A stretch of 64,000 nt of DNA from Marivita hallyeonensis (GTDB lineage: Bacteria > Pseudomonadota > Alphaproteobacteria > Rhodobacterales > Rhodobacteraceae): contig NZ_FQXC01000009.1 of NCBI RefSeq assembly GCF_900129875.1, positions 1 through 64,000 on the forward strand, read 5' to 3'. Shown in pieces: positions 35,767 through 44,133 of this stretch; the stretch's first letter is position 1, and each line of letters opens with the position of its first letter. The notes below the pieces were generated by a model. It searched no databases. It saw only the letters and a program-made list of their open reading frames with translations, and was not told the origin of the DNA. The translations under genes and the position numbers were made by a program.

Positions 35767-36894
35767 TTACTGTCGGTAAATGATGAAACCACCAGATTCC
35801 TGAACGGTGGAGTCGTTCCGTGGGTCGCCACCTTCGATCACGAGGACGCCGACGATCTCGCTCGCATCCGTCCCGGAAACGATGCCGAAATAAGTACCTT
35901 CCGCGGTTGTGACGATAGAACCATCGTCGAAGCGCGCGCGCTCTGCGATGTCTCCCGTGATTTCCCCGTTGGTATCGGCATTCGTGGGTGACACAATCGA
36001 TGCAAGGTTCGGCAGTACCGGGTTGCCAGCATCATCTGTGAGAATGATGAGGTTGCGCGACGGGGCGCCATCGCCGGAAGCGCCGCCGTTGTCCGCTCCG
36101 ATGGCCGCGAGGTAGTCGTTGGTAATGTCGTTCCCGTTCACATCGAACAGGCGACGGTCACGTACGAAAAGGGCGACACCGCGCTGGCCGTTGTTAAAGT
36201 CTTTGAAATCGAGGAACAGTTCCGCCTCACCCGAAACATATTCGAGCCCGGACTGGCCATCGAAGATCCGGATCCCAGCATATTCGCCGACATACTGCGC
36301 ATCACCGTCCTCCGGCAGCACGAGCCGCACTGGGTCGCCGTTAAAATCAGTTGAGTTGCGCTGATAGACGAAGCCGCCGAAGCCGTAGTCGATATAAGAG
36401 CCGGTGCGCACGATGGCGAATTCGGTCTGGCCGGTGCGGCTGCGACCGTAGACGGCTCGATACTGGAAGGTTCCCAGCACGTTGCCGGTGTCGGGGTCGA
36501 CAGTGCTTTCCGCGCCTTCATAAACGCCGAAGCCGGCAAGCTGGCTGACGGCCGTACCGCGCTCGTAGACGTTGTCACCGTCGAAGGCGAGGTTGTCGAC
36601 GACGAACTGGTCCTGACCCTGATCGTTCAGGTAGCGCACGTTTTCGGCGAAACCGCCGCCATCGTCCGTCCGTTCTTCGGTGCGCACGATGCTCGAGTCG
36701 GGCGTCGGTTCCGCCGTCCCGGGAGGCAATTCCCGGTCGCTGTCGATGGGTGTGGCATCCGGATCGGTTTCGCCATCCGTGGGCGTATCGGTATCCGGAT
36801 CTTCTTCCACGGGCGGGTTCAAAACATCGCCGCCACCGCTGTCACAGGCGGCTACGAAACCAAAACACAGGATCAGGAATAGAATGCGCGTCAT
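35767..36894 (-). CDS. Lipoprotein, candidate Slam substrate (TbpB-like)
   Basis: 375 residues. Lipobox VAAC (Cys17), then a ~60-residue Asp/Pro/Thr-rich stalk, then a beta-rich domain. Two parts recall TbpB/Slam-substrate barrels: the EAELFLDFKDFNNGQRGV strand region and the end GTYFGIVSGTDASEIVGVLV ... ESGGFIIYR, like the FYGP-x-EVxG hallmark. Its gene precedes and nearly abuts the Slam-like gene. The ligand is unknown. Confidence 0.7.
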   Translation of the reverse strand: MTRILFLILCFGFVAACDSGGGDVLNPPVEEDPDTDTPTDGETDPDATPIDSDRELPPGTAEPTPDSSIVRTEERTDDGGGFAENVRYLNDQGQDQFVVDNLAFDGDNVYERGTAVSQLAGFGVYEGAESTVDPDTGNVLGTFQYRAVYGRSRTGQTEFAIVRTGSYIDYGFGGFVYQRNSTDFNGDPVRLVLPEDGDAQYVGEYAGIRIFDGQSGLEYVSGEAELFLDFKDFNNGQRGVALFVRDRRLFDVNGNDITNDYLAAIGADNGGASGDGAPSRNLIILTDDAGNPVLPNLASIVSPTNADTNGEITGDIAERARFDDGSIVTTAEGTYFGIVSGTDASEIVGVLVIEGGDPRNDSTVQESGGFIIYRQ

Positions 36895-37106
36895 CGGAAA
36901 GTCTGCCTCGGTTTGCTCTGGTCTTTTTCACGACCTCTGGCGGGACCGTCCGGCAGAGGCGTGTGAAAGTCAACGCAAAGCAACCGGGGGTGGATGAAAA
37001 AGCGGCGAAGTGCGGCGCGGATGCAAGACACCATCCTTGGTGGTTCCTACATACGCACCCCCGAGATATAGTAAGGTCCGACTCATCCTAGTGGAAAGGA
37101 TTCGCC

Positions 37107-38012
37107 ATGCCCCTGTCGCTGGAACAAGAGGCCGAAATCAAGGAGTTGCGCGCTGCGCCGCAGAACACGCTGCGCGCGGTGAGTGAGGGGATGGAGCGCC
37201 ACCTCTACACGGCGTACCCGGTGCTCGACCACGGGTTCATCCGGGTGGTGGATTACATGGGCGACGATGCCGCGATCTGTCAGGCGGCGCGGGTGTCGTA
37301 CGGCAAGGGCACGAAATCCGTACAGAACGACGAAGGGCTGATCCGCTACCTCATGCGGCACTGGCATTCGACGCCGTTCGAGATGTGCGAGATCAAGCTG
37401 CACGTCAAACTGCCGGTCTTCGTCGCGCGGCAGTGGATCCGGCACCGCACCGCAAACGTCAACGAATACTCGGCCCGGTACTCGATCCTCGACCGGGAAT
37501 TCTACATCCCCGCGCCCGAACACCTGGCCGCGCAATCGGTGGTGAACAACCAGGGCCGCGGTGCGGCGTTGGAGGGCGAGGAAGCCGACCGCGTGCTGCG
37601 CTACCTGCGCGACGATGCAATGCGCTGCTACGACCATTACGAGGAAATGATCAGCCAGGACGGCCAGCAGGGCCTTGCCCGCGAGTTGGCGCGGATGAAC
37701 CTGCCCGCCAATATCTACACGCAATGGTATTGGAAGGTGGATCTGCACAATTTGCTGCACTTCCTGCGCCTGCGAGCGGACGCCCACGCGCAATTCGAGA
37801 TCCGCGTCTATGCCGAGGAAATCTGCAAGGTCGTCGCCGACTGGGTGCCGTTTGCCTATCGCGCGTTCGAGGACTACCGCATGGGCGGCGCGACGCTGTC
37901 TTCTACAGCGTTGGACTGTGTCCGGCGGATGCTGAAGGGCGAGACGGTGACGCAGGAGAATTCCGGCATGTCCAAGGGGGAATGGCGGGAGTTTGAAGCG
38001 GTTTTGAACTGA
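37107..38012 (+). CDS. thyX: Flavin-dependent thymidylate synthase
   Basis: 301 residues. The ThyX signature [15 protein letters not shown] is at residues ~112-126, preceded by FVARQWI. It makes dTMP from dUMP with FADH2 and methylene-THF, independent of ThyA. GGAAAGG precedes ATG 37107. The 212-bp upstream spacer holds no gene. Confidence 0.98.
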   Translation: MPLSLEQEAEIKELRAAPQNTLRAVSEGMERHLYTAYPVLDHGFIRVVDYMGDDAAICQAARVSYGKGTKSVQNDEGLIRYLMRHWHSTPFEMCEIKLHVKLPVFVARQWIRHRTANVNEYSARYSILDREFYIPAPEHLAAQSVVNNQGRGAALEGEEADRVLRYLRDDAMRCYDHYEEMISQDGQQGLARELARMNLPANIYTQWYWKVDLHNLLHFLRLRADAHAQFEIRVYAEEICKVVADWVPFAYRAFEDYRMGGATLSSTALDCVRRMLKGETVTQENSGMSKGEWREFEAVLN

Positions 38013-38019
38013 ATGATGC

Positions 38020-38175
38020 GCGCGAACAGCACCGAAGGTGCCGCGCGATCGCCAGACCGCCCGGACGGGCTGGCGATTTGAGTCACGCTGTGAGCCGCTC
38101 ACACTGTGTTAGGATTTGGCTTTCATAAAGTTCCGCAGATCGACGGTCGGATCGCCATCCCGCGGTCTGGCGGTC
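38020..38175. repeat. Dispersed ~150-bp repeat, copy D
   Basis: CGAACAGCACCGAAGGTGCCGCGC then ATCGCCAGACCGCCCGGACGGGCTGGCGAT-like core (38048-38079) and CATCCCGCGGTCTGGCG (38156-38172). It is the copy closest to C. It begins just after thyX. A GGTGGGTT palindrome with CTAC end follows at 38221-38243. Confidence 0.75.
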
Positions 38176-38220
38176 ACGCGGGCTTTGCCGGGCTGGAGTC
38201 CGGCCCACGGGTGCAAATGT

Positions 38221-38243
38221 GGTGGGTTTGAAACCCACCCTAC
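38221..38243. repeat. Short GGTGGGTT palindrome
   Basis: GGTGGGTTT-GA-AACCCACC-CTAC, immediately upstream (for the minus strand, downstream) of the small secreted-protein gene ending at 38252. Same type as 25257-25310. Confidence 0.7.
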
Positions 38244-38251
38244 GCGGCGGT

Positions 38252-38581
38252 TCAGTTGTGGGTCAGTGGGCCGGTGAGATCTGCGATGGGAATGGTGCCG
38301 GTTTTCGGCAGGAGCGCGAGGTCCAGCTGTGCCTTGGCGCGGAGCTCTTCAACGAGGTCGGGATTGGCGGCCTCCCACGCCTTGAACCCGGCATAGCCCA
38401 AGCGGTTCTGCGCGGCGCGGGCCGGGGTGCCGAGGGGTGCGGGCACTTCGTCGATGAATTCGAGCTTGATCTGATTGTAATTCGCCATGCAGGTGGCGAC
38501 GTCGCCGGAAGACAGAACCTGCGTCGCGGCGGCCTGATCGCAGAGATAGTAAAAAGCAAGAAGTTTCAGGATGGGAGACAT
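38252..38581 (-). CDS. Small conserved hypothetical protein, probably secreted
   Basis: 109 residues from ATG 38581 (MSPILKLLAFYYLCDQAAATQ); the frame also extends to 38593. The N-terminal 22 residues are hydrophobic and may be a signal or anchor. Two Cys (CDQ, CMANY) could pair. No family is recognised. It is AT-neutral and unlinked to its neighbours except by direction. Confidence 0.6.
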   Translation of the reverse strand: MSPILKLLAFYYLCDQAAATQVLSSGDVATCMANYNQIKLEFIDEVPAPLGTPARAAQNRLGYAGFKAWEAANPDLVEELRAKAQLDLALLPKTGTIPIADLTGPLTHN

Positions 38582-38771
38582 GATGGTCCTCACGCATGAG
38601 TGTCTGGACCAGCCTCCCGTCCGATCCGGTTACAGGGGTGTGGAAACGGTAACCGGAAATGTCTGAAGATCGGATGAATGCGCCGCGCGCTGCGGTGGGA
38701 TGCCACAGAGCGCGGGTGTGTCCTGCCTCTTTTTCGGGCAATTGTAGGGGTGATCCCGCCTCATGCCAGCG

Positions 38772-39221
38772 TCAGCCCAGTATGCCGGGCCAGTTGGCGT
38801 TGCCCTTGGCGATGTTGCCGGGGATGTCCTGCAGCCAGAGTTCACGGGCGCGGAGGTTGGCGTTGAGATAAAGCTTGTCTTCGTAGATCGTCCACGCCTC
38901 GGGCGTAGTCGGCGCGAGGTAGCCGCGGGAGGCGGCGAAGGCGCAGTAGCCGCCAAAGGCCGGTTCGTAGGCAGTGGGGTTGGATTGGAATGCATCGGCG
39001 GAGGCCTGATCGGCAAAGCGCCAGGTTGCACCCTTGTAGTTGACGGTGACGGAGGATGATCCGGCAACAGGGCCATTATTCGTGAAGTAGCCGACCGGGT
39101 CGGAGCCATCGATGGCGACACCGCCTTCCTGATAGATTTCCGGCTCGCGCGCCAGGGCGGGGCGGGCGAAGAAGAGTGCCGGGGCGGCGAGGGTAAGCTT
39201 GGCGAAGGTACGGCGGTGCAT
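38772..39221 (-). CDS. YHS-domain protein, Tat/Sec-exported
   Basis: 149 residues from ATG 39221 (MHRRTFAKLTLAAPALFF), which has an RR-like N-terminus followed by a hydrophobic stretch and ALA cleavage site. The body is a YHS domain (AIDGSDPVGYFTNN ... FGGYCAFAASRGY), a fold that often binds metal through Cys. Exported YHS proteins are common in Rhodobacteraceae, without an assigned role. Confidence 0.8.
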   Translation of the reverse strand: MHRRTFAKLTLAAPALFFARPALAREPEIYQEGGVAIDGSDPVGYFTNNGPVAGSSSVTVNYKGATWRFADQASADAFQSNPTAYEPAFGGYCAFAASRGYLAPTTPEAWTIYEDKLYLNANLRARELWLQDIPGNIAKGNANWPGILG

Positions 39222-39399
39222 GGGCGTTGGTCCTTTGTTAACGGGTACAGAGTAGACATGGGCAACCCGTTCGGCAAAGGAAGGAGGCTGATACAATCAT
39301 CCCGCAGCTGTGAAACGCTGTCACATTCCGCCGCCTCTTGGCATTGGCCGTGGTCCCGCATATACGCCCGGTCTGATCCGGAACAGCGGGAGGCCCATC

Positions 39400-40191
39400 A
39401 TGCAGGGCAGCGCCAATCTCAACATCATGATCAAGGCCGCGCGCAAGGTCGGACGGTCGCTGAACAAGGATTTCCGCGAGGTCGAGAACCTGCAGAGCTC
39501 GGCCGTGAACGCGGCGGCGTTTGTGGCGCGGACCGTCGCAGCGACGGCGGATCTGTTGCGCGAGGAACTGACCGGTGTGCGACGCACGTACGGGTATCTC
39601 GACGCGCGTGGCGAAACCGAGGGCGAGGACCCGACGCGACGCTGGATCGTCAACGCGCTGGACGGGCAGACGAATTTCCTGCACGGTCAGCCGCATTATG
39701 CCGTGACGATTGCACTGGAGCACAAGCGACAGATCGTGTCGGCGGTGGTGTTCGACCCGGCCAAGGACGAGATGTTCTATTCCGAAAAGGGACAGGGCGC
39801 CTGGCTGAATGACAATAAACGCGTGCGCGTGTCCAACCGCGACAGGCTGGTCGATGCGGTTCTGGCCCATGGCGTGCCGAACGGTGTCAAGCGGACGCTG
39901 CCCGCGACGCTCAAGGATATGGCGCGGGTGATGCCGGAATGCGCCGGGCTGCGCGCGTCGGGGTCGGCGGCGCTGGACCTTGCCTATGTGGCCTCCGGAC
40001 GGTTTGACGGGTTCTGGCAGCGCGAGGCGACGGTGATCGATCTGGCGGCGGGAATGCTCATCGCGTCTGAGGCCGGCGCGCTGATCGAAGGGATCCGGAG
40101 CGGTCAGAAACCCCTGGAAGACGGCGCGATCCTGAGTGCCAACAATCAGCTGTTTTCCGCCCTCGCCAAGGTGATCCGCACCACCGACTAA
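39400..40191 (+). CDS. Inositol-monophosphatase-family protein with degenerate active site
   Basis: 263 residues from ATG 39400; clearly a SuhB paralogue (MQGSANLNIMIKAARKVGRSL, DPTRRWIV, FDPAKDEMFYSEKG). The metal motif that should read DPxDGTxN is N85-A-L-D88-G-Q90-T-N: the first Asp is Asn and the Thr is Gln. The Glu-rich loop (usually GEEGG) is DARGE, and WDxAAG is V-I-D214-L-A-A-G. Phosphatase activity is doubtful; a structural or regulatory role, as with SuhB in ribosome assembly, is possible. Confidence 0.88.
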   Translation: MQGSANLNIMIKAARKVGRSLNKDFREVENLQSSAVNAAAFVARTVAATADLLREELTGVRRTYGYLDARGETEGEDPTRRWIVNALDGQTNFLHGQPHYAVTIALEHKRQIVSAVVFDPAKDEMFYSEKGQGAWLNDNKRVRVSNRDRLVDAVLAHGVPNGVKRTLPATLKDMARVMPECAGLRASGSAALDLAYVASGRFDGFWQREATVIDLAAGMLIASEAGALIEGIRSGQKPLEDGAILSANNQLFSALAKVIRTTD

Positions 40192-40257
40192 GGCGGGACT
40201 GTTCCCGGAACGCGGGATGTGTATCATAATCTCCGGTTCTTTCTGGGGATGGATGAC

Positions 40258-41091
40258 ATGCGTCTAAGAGGTGTTCGCGGCAGTCGGAATATCGAAGATC
40301 GCCGGCGGCGCGGCGGCGGTGGCAAGGCGGGCATCGGCGGTGTTGGCCTTCTCGTGGTGCTGGCTATCGGCTATTTCGCTGGTGTCGATGTGACGCCGCT
40401 GTTGCAACAGACGACGCAGGCGTCCCAGGCGCCGCGCGAGCTGAGTGCCGAGGAAGAGCGCGCGGCGGAGTTTACGTCGCGGGTGCTGGCAACCACTGAA
40501 GAGGTATGGGGCCAGATCTTTCCGGCGCAAGTGGGGCGTCCCTACGACCCGCCGGTGCTGGTTCTGTTTTCGGGCGCGACCAGTTCGCCCTGTGGCAACG
40601 CAAGCGGGGCGACGGGGCCGTTCTACTGCCCGGCGGACGAAAAGGCATATCTCGACACGGAATTCTTCGCGACCCTGTCGCGCCAGCTTGGCGCGCGGGG
40701 GGATTTCGCCGCGGCCTATGTGATCGCACATGAGGTGGCGCATCACGTGCAGAACGAGCTGGGCATTCTGGGGCAGGTCAACGAACGGCGTCAGGTCGTG
40801 GGGCAAACGCAGGCCAATGCGCTGACGGTGCGGCTCGAATTGCAGGCCGATTGCCTGTCGGGTGTCTGGGCGCGATCGGTGGATGGGTTGCTTGAACCCG
40901 GCGATCTGGAAGAGGCGCTGAACGCGGCGCGGATGATCGGTGACGATCACCTGCAAAAACGCGCGGGTCGGGTGCCGCAACCGCACACGTTCACACATGG
41001 CACGTCCGAACAGCGGTCGCGCTGGTTCGCGACGGGTTACCAGACGGGCGATATCCGAAGCTGCGATACGTTCAGCACTGACAGGCTCTGA
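40258..41091 (+). CDS. Neutral zinc metallopeptidase (YpfJ-like)
   Basis: 277 residues from ATG 40258. After a basic N-terminus and one membrane anchor (~29-42) comes the zinc domain with HEVAHH at residues 158-163, the third ligand likely in ELQADCLSGVWA. Two Cys pairs suggest the active domain is periplasmic. YpfJ family members have no known substrate. The stop is 1 nt before the phosphatase-like gene. Confidence 0.88.
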   Translation: MRLRGVRGSRNIEDRRRRGGGGKAGIGGVGLLVVLAIGYFAGVDVTPLLQQTTQASQAPRELSAEEERAAEFTSRVLATTEEVWGQIFPAQVGRPYDPPVLVLFSGATSSPCGNASGATGPFYCPADEKAYLDTEFFATLSRQLGARGDFAAAYVIAHEVAHHVQNELGILGQVNERRQVVGQTQANALTVRLELQADCLSGVWARSVDGLLEPGDLEEALNAARMIGDDHLQKRAGRVPQPHTFTHGTSEQRSRWFATGYQTGDIRSCDTFSTDRL

Positions 41092-41092
41092 C

Positions 41093-41605
41093 ATGATCAT
41101 CTACGCGCTGCCGGTCGGCCAGGGAATCCTGGGTATTTCGCCCATCCCCGGCGCACGGGGCGACTACGCGGGCGATGTGCAGCATCTGATCGAGTGGAAG
41201 CCCTCGATTGTGATGTCGCTTGTCACCGAGGTTGAACTGGTCACGGCGGGCGCGGCCGGTCTGTGGCGCGATCTGGTGGATACCGGCACGCGATGGGAAC
41301 ATCTGCCGATCAGCGATTTCGGCGTGCCGGATGACGCGTTCGACGAGGCGTGGCCGGATGTGAGCGCGACGGCACGGCGCGCGCTCTTGGGCGGCGGACG
41401 GGTGCTGGTCCATTGCCGAGGTGGGTGCGGGCGATCCGGCATGGTGGCGTTGCGCTTGATGATCGAGGTGGGCGACGCACCCGAGGACGCCCTGACCCGT
41501 CTGCGCGCGGTACGCGCCTGCGCGGTGGAGACCGACGACCAGATGCGCTGGGCGTTCGAGGCGAAACGCGCGCCTGCGGTGTTCCTGCGACATGAGGGGG
41601 AGTAG
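41093..41605 (+). CDS. Tyrosine/dual-specificity-phosphatase-like protein
   Basis: 170 residues. The active-site loop HCRGGCGRSG lies at residues 107-116 (Cys108, Arg114), with a likely general acid Asp75 in PISDFGVPD. This is the atypical DSP fold. Substrate unknown. It starts immediately after the metallopeptidase stop, so they form a two-gene operon. Chosen start ATG 41093. Confidence 0.85.
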   Translation: MIIYALPVGQGILGISPIPGARGDYAGDVQHLIEWKPSIVMSLVTEVELVTAGAAGLWRDLVDTGTRWEHLPISDFGVPDDAFDEAWPDVSATARRALLGGGRVLVHCRGGCGRSGMVALRLMIEVGDAPEDALTRLRAVRACAVETDDQMRWAFEAKRAPAVFLRHEGE

Positions 41606-41607
41606 GT

Positions 41608-41701
41608 GAGAGGCTGGACAACGACCCAAGCGGGGCTCGTTACGGCTGCTTCCTTCCGGACCTGACCGGGTTGGCGAGGCGCTCGCCCGCGCCAACCTCT
41701 C
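41608..41701 (-). ncRNA. ffs: Signal recognition particle RNA, small (4.5S) type
   Basis: On the minus strand the universal SRP tip GGTCAGGTCCGGAAGGAAGC is present. The ends GAGAGGTTGG and CCAGCCTCTC pair to close one long hairpin of about 94 nt. With Ffh it targets membrane proteins. It starts 4 nt from the nudC-side spacer and ends just past the phosphatase gene. The ends are judged by pairing and may be off by a few bases. Confidence 0.93.
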
Positions 41702-41827
41702 GACATGTCAATTAATTCGCGCCGACCGGAATTGCAAGACGGGGACCGTACCGACGGCGGGGACACATTGCCCTTGGCGCAGAAGCGTGGCATCGGCGTG
41801 TGCACGAGAAAATCGGGGGGACAGGGC

Positions 41828-42796
41828 ATGCGGTTTGCGGAACAGGTGACCTTTGGCGGGTCCGCGCTGGATCGCGCGGCAGAGTTGCGAGGCGATATGC
41901 CCGGTCTTGCCGCCGCGATGCAGGATCCCGCTGCGCGAACTTTGGTGCTTTGGAAAGGCAAACCGCTTTTGATCGGGGATGGGCCGAGCCGCATGCTGGC
42001 GCGTCTGCCGCTTGACCATCCGATCCTGAAGGACGCGCGCGTGCCGCCGATTCTTCTGGGTCGCGAAGACGGGGCCGCGCGGTTTGCGCATGACATCTCG
42101 GGCTGGCAGCCGGTGGAGGACACAACCGAGGTCGGCGCATTTGTCGACCGGAGCGAACAACATCACCCCGCCGTTCCCGATGATCACCGGTTTGCCGAGC
42201 TGCGCATGGTGATGACCGCGCTGACCGCGCGGGATGCGGAACTGGCGGCGACGGCCAAGGCGATCATCGGCTGGCACGAGACGCACCAGTTCTGTGCAAG
42301 ATGCGGTGCGCCGAGTGATGTGACCCAGGCGGGATGGCAACGCGTGTGCCAGGCCTGCGGCGGCAGTCACTTTCCGCGGACGGACCCGGTGGTGATCATG
42401 CTGATCACACGCGGCAACAAGGTACTTCTCGGGCGCTCGCCCGGATGGCCGGAGGGCATGTATTCCTGCCTCGCCGGATTCGTGGAGCCTGGCGAAACCA
42501 TCGAGGCGGCGGTACGCCGCGAGGTTTGGGAAGAGGCTGGCATCCGGGTGGGTCAGGTCACGTACCTGTCGAGCCAGCCGTGGCCTTTTCCGGCCTCTCT
42601 GATGTTCGGGTGCCATGGCGCGGCCCTGACCGATGAGATCACGATTGATCCAGTCGAGATCGAGGATGCGATCTGGGTCAGCCGCGAAGAGGTGATGGAC
42701 GCCTTTGCGGGGTTGCGAGACGGGCTCTTGCCCGCGCGAAAAGGCGCGATTGCACATTTTTTGCTACGCCACTGGGTTGCCGATACACTGGATTGA
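41828..42796 (+). CDS. nudC: NADH pyrophosphatase (NudC-type Nudix hydrolase)
   Basis: 322 residues from ATG 41828; longer frames to 41705 cross the ffs promoter region. Order: N-terminal NUDIX-like domain, zinc ribbon CARCG...CQACGG, then Nudix box GFVEPGETIEAAVRREVWEEAGI-type (G-x5-E-x7-REVWEEAG) and the NudC hallmark SQPWPFPASLM. It splits NAD(H) and can remove NAD caps from RNA. Confidence 0.95.
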   Translation: MRFAEQVTFGGSALDRAAELRGDMPGLAAAMQDPAARTLVLWKGKPLLIGDGPSRMLARLPLDHPILKDARVPPILLGREDGAARFAHDISGWQPVEDTTEVGAFVDRSEQHHPAVPDDHRFAELRMVMTALTARDAELAATAKAIIGWHETHQFCARCGAPSDVTQAGWQRVCQACGGSHFPRTDPVVIMLITRGNKVLLGRSPGWPEGMYSCLAGFVEPGETIEAAVRREVWEEAGIRVGQVTYLSSQPWPFPASLMFGCHGAALTDEITIDPVEIEDAIWVSREEVMDAFAGLRDGLLPARKGAIAHFLLRHWVADTLD

Positions 42797-42834
42797 CGCA
42801 ACTCTAGTTCAAGGTGGACAGGAAAGGGCATGCC

Positions 42835-43302
42835 ATGCAGGTGACAGCGACCGAAGATGTGGCCGCACCCATAGACCACGTATTTGCAGAGCTTACCGAT
42901 TTTGCGATGTTTGAACGTCAGGCGTTGCGGCGCGGCATCGACGTGCGGCGGCAATTCAAAGGGGCGGTGCCGCAGATCGGCGAAGGCTGGGACACCAAAT
43001 TCACCTTTCGCGGCAAGGAGCGGGAGGCGAAGATCGCGCTTGAGGCGTTCGCGCATCCAGACACGCTTGGCTTCAGCGGCGCCTCCGGCGGGCTTGAGAC
43101 CGCGACCCAGATCGAACTTGTGCCGTTGTCACCGACCCGTACGCGGGTCAACGTGGTGTTCAAGATGTTCCCGAAAACCCTGTCGGCGCGTCTGCTGGTT
43201 CAGTCCTTCAAACTGGCGCGGTCCAACATCAACAAGAGGTTCAAGAAACGCATGGCACATTATGCGCGCGAGATCGAAGGCAAGGTGGTGAAATCGGCAT
43301 GA
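42835..43302 (+). CDS. SRPBCC-fold protein
   Basis: 155 residues from ATG 42835, after GGAAAGGG. The START/polyketide-cyclase-like pattern (VTATEDVAAPIDHVFAELTDF ... MARSNINKRFKKRM-type long C-terminal helix) indicates a hydrophobic cavity that binds lipid or other small molecules. Function unknown. It overlaps the next gene by 4 nt. Confidence 0.8.
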   Translation: MQVTATEDVAAPIDHVFAELTDFAMFERQALRRGIDVRRQFKGAVPQIGEGWDTKFTFRGKEREAKIALEAFAHPDTLGFSGASGGLETATQIELVPLSPTRTRVNVVFKMFPKTLSARLLVQSFKLARSNINKRFKKRMAHYAREIEGKVVKSA

Positions 43303-44105
43303 CGTATCTTGGATGGATCACGGCGGCCTGTGTCGCGCTGACGCCGCTCATGGCCAGTGCCCATGAATTCTGGATTGAGCCGAGGGCCTATCAGGTTGAC
43401 CCGGGCGGATCGATCGTGGCGACGCTGCGCATTGGCGAAGAGTTCGGTGGCGCCGAACAGGCCTATCTTCCGCGCAGCTTCGCGCGCTTCGAGATGCGCT
43501 GCGCGGGATCGAAGGCGGGCGTGCCGGGCCGTGCCGGAGACCGTCCGGCACTGGCGGTGAAGGCCCCCGCTGACGGTTTGTGCGTCGCCATCCACCAGAC
43601 CCAAAGCTATTCGCTGACCTACCAGGAATGGCAGAAGTTTCTGAATTTCGTGGATCACAAGGATTTCGCGACTGCGGTCGCCGACCATAAGGCGCGTGGT
43701 TTGCCTGAGACCGGGTTCACGGAGCGCTATAGCCGCTACGCCAAAAGCCTGATTGCGGTTGGCTCTGGTCAGGGCAAAGATCGCGCCGAAGGCCTTGCGA
43801 CCGAGATCGTGGCGGAGGCGAACCCCTATACCGACAACGTCTCTGGCGGGATGCCCGTGCGGGTTCTCTACAACGGCAAGCCGCGCGCGAATGCGCAGGT
43901 CGAACTGTTTGCGAAATCGCCCGGTGGATCGGTAAAGATCACGCTGCACCGGACCGATCGGCAAGGTCGGGTTCGTCTTCCGGTGCGCGCGGGGTATTCG
44001 TATCTGGCCGATGCCGTGGTGTTGCGCCCGCTGAAGCCTGCGAAAGACGGCGACCCGGTATGGGAGACGCTATGGGCCTCGCTCACCTTCGCGGTGCCAC
44101 GCTAG
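43299..44105 (+). CDS. DUF4198 periplasmic protein
   Basis: 268 residues. Signal peptide ~1-21 (cleavage after ASA-H), mature start HEFWIEPRAYQVDPGG typical of DUF4198, and the repeated Ig-like strand pattern GMPVRVLYNGKPRANAQVELF. DUF4198 proteins often accompany metal (Ni/Co) uptake and have a conserved N-terminal His. No uptake genes are adjacent here. Coupled to the SRPBCC gene. Confidence 0.88.
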   Translation: MTYLGWITAACVALTPLMASAHEFWIEPRAYQVDPGGSIVATLRIGEEFGGAEQAYLPRSFARFEMRCAGSKAGVPGRAGDRPALAVKAPADGLCVAIHQTQSYSLTYQEWQKFLNFVDHKDFATAVADHKARGLPETGFTERYSRYAKSLIAVGSGQGKDRAEGLATEIVAEANPYTDNVSGGMPVRVLYNGKPRANAQVELFAKSPGGSVKITLHRTDRQGRVRLPVRAGYSYLADAVVLRPLKPAKDGDPVWETLWASLTFAVPR

Positions 44106-44133
44106 GGCGCGGATGCGTGGGCGCCATCGGCGC

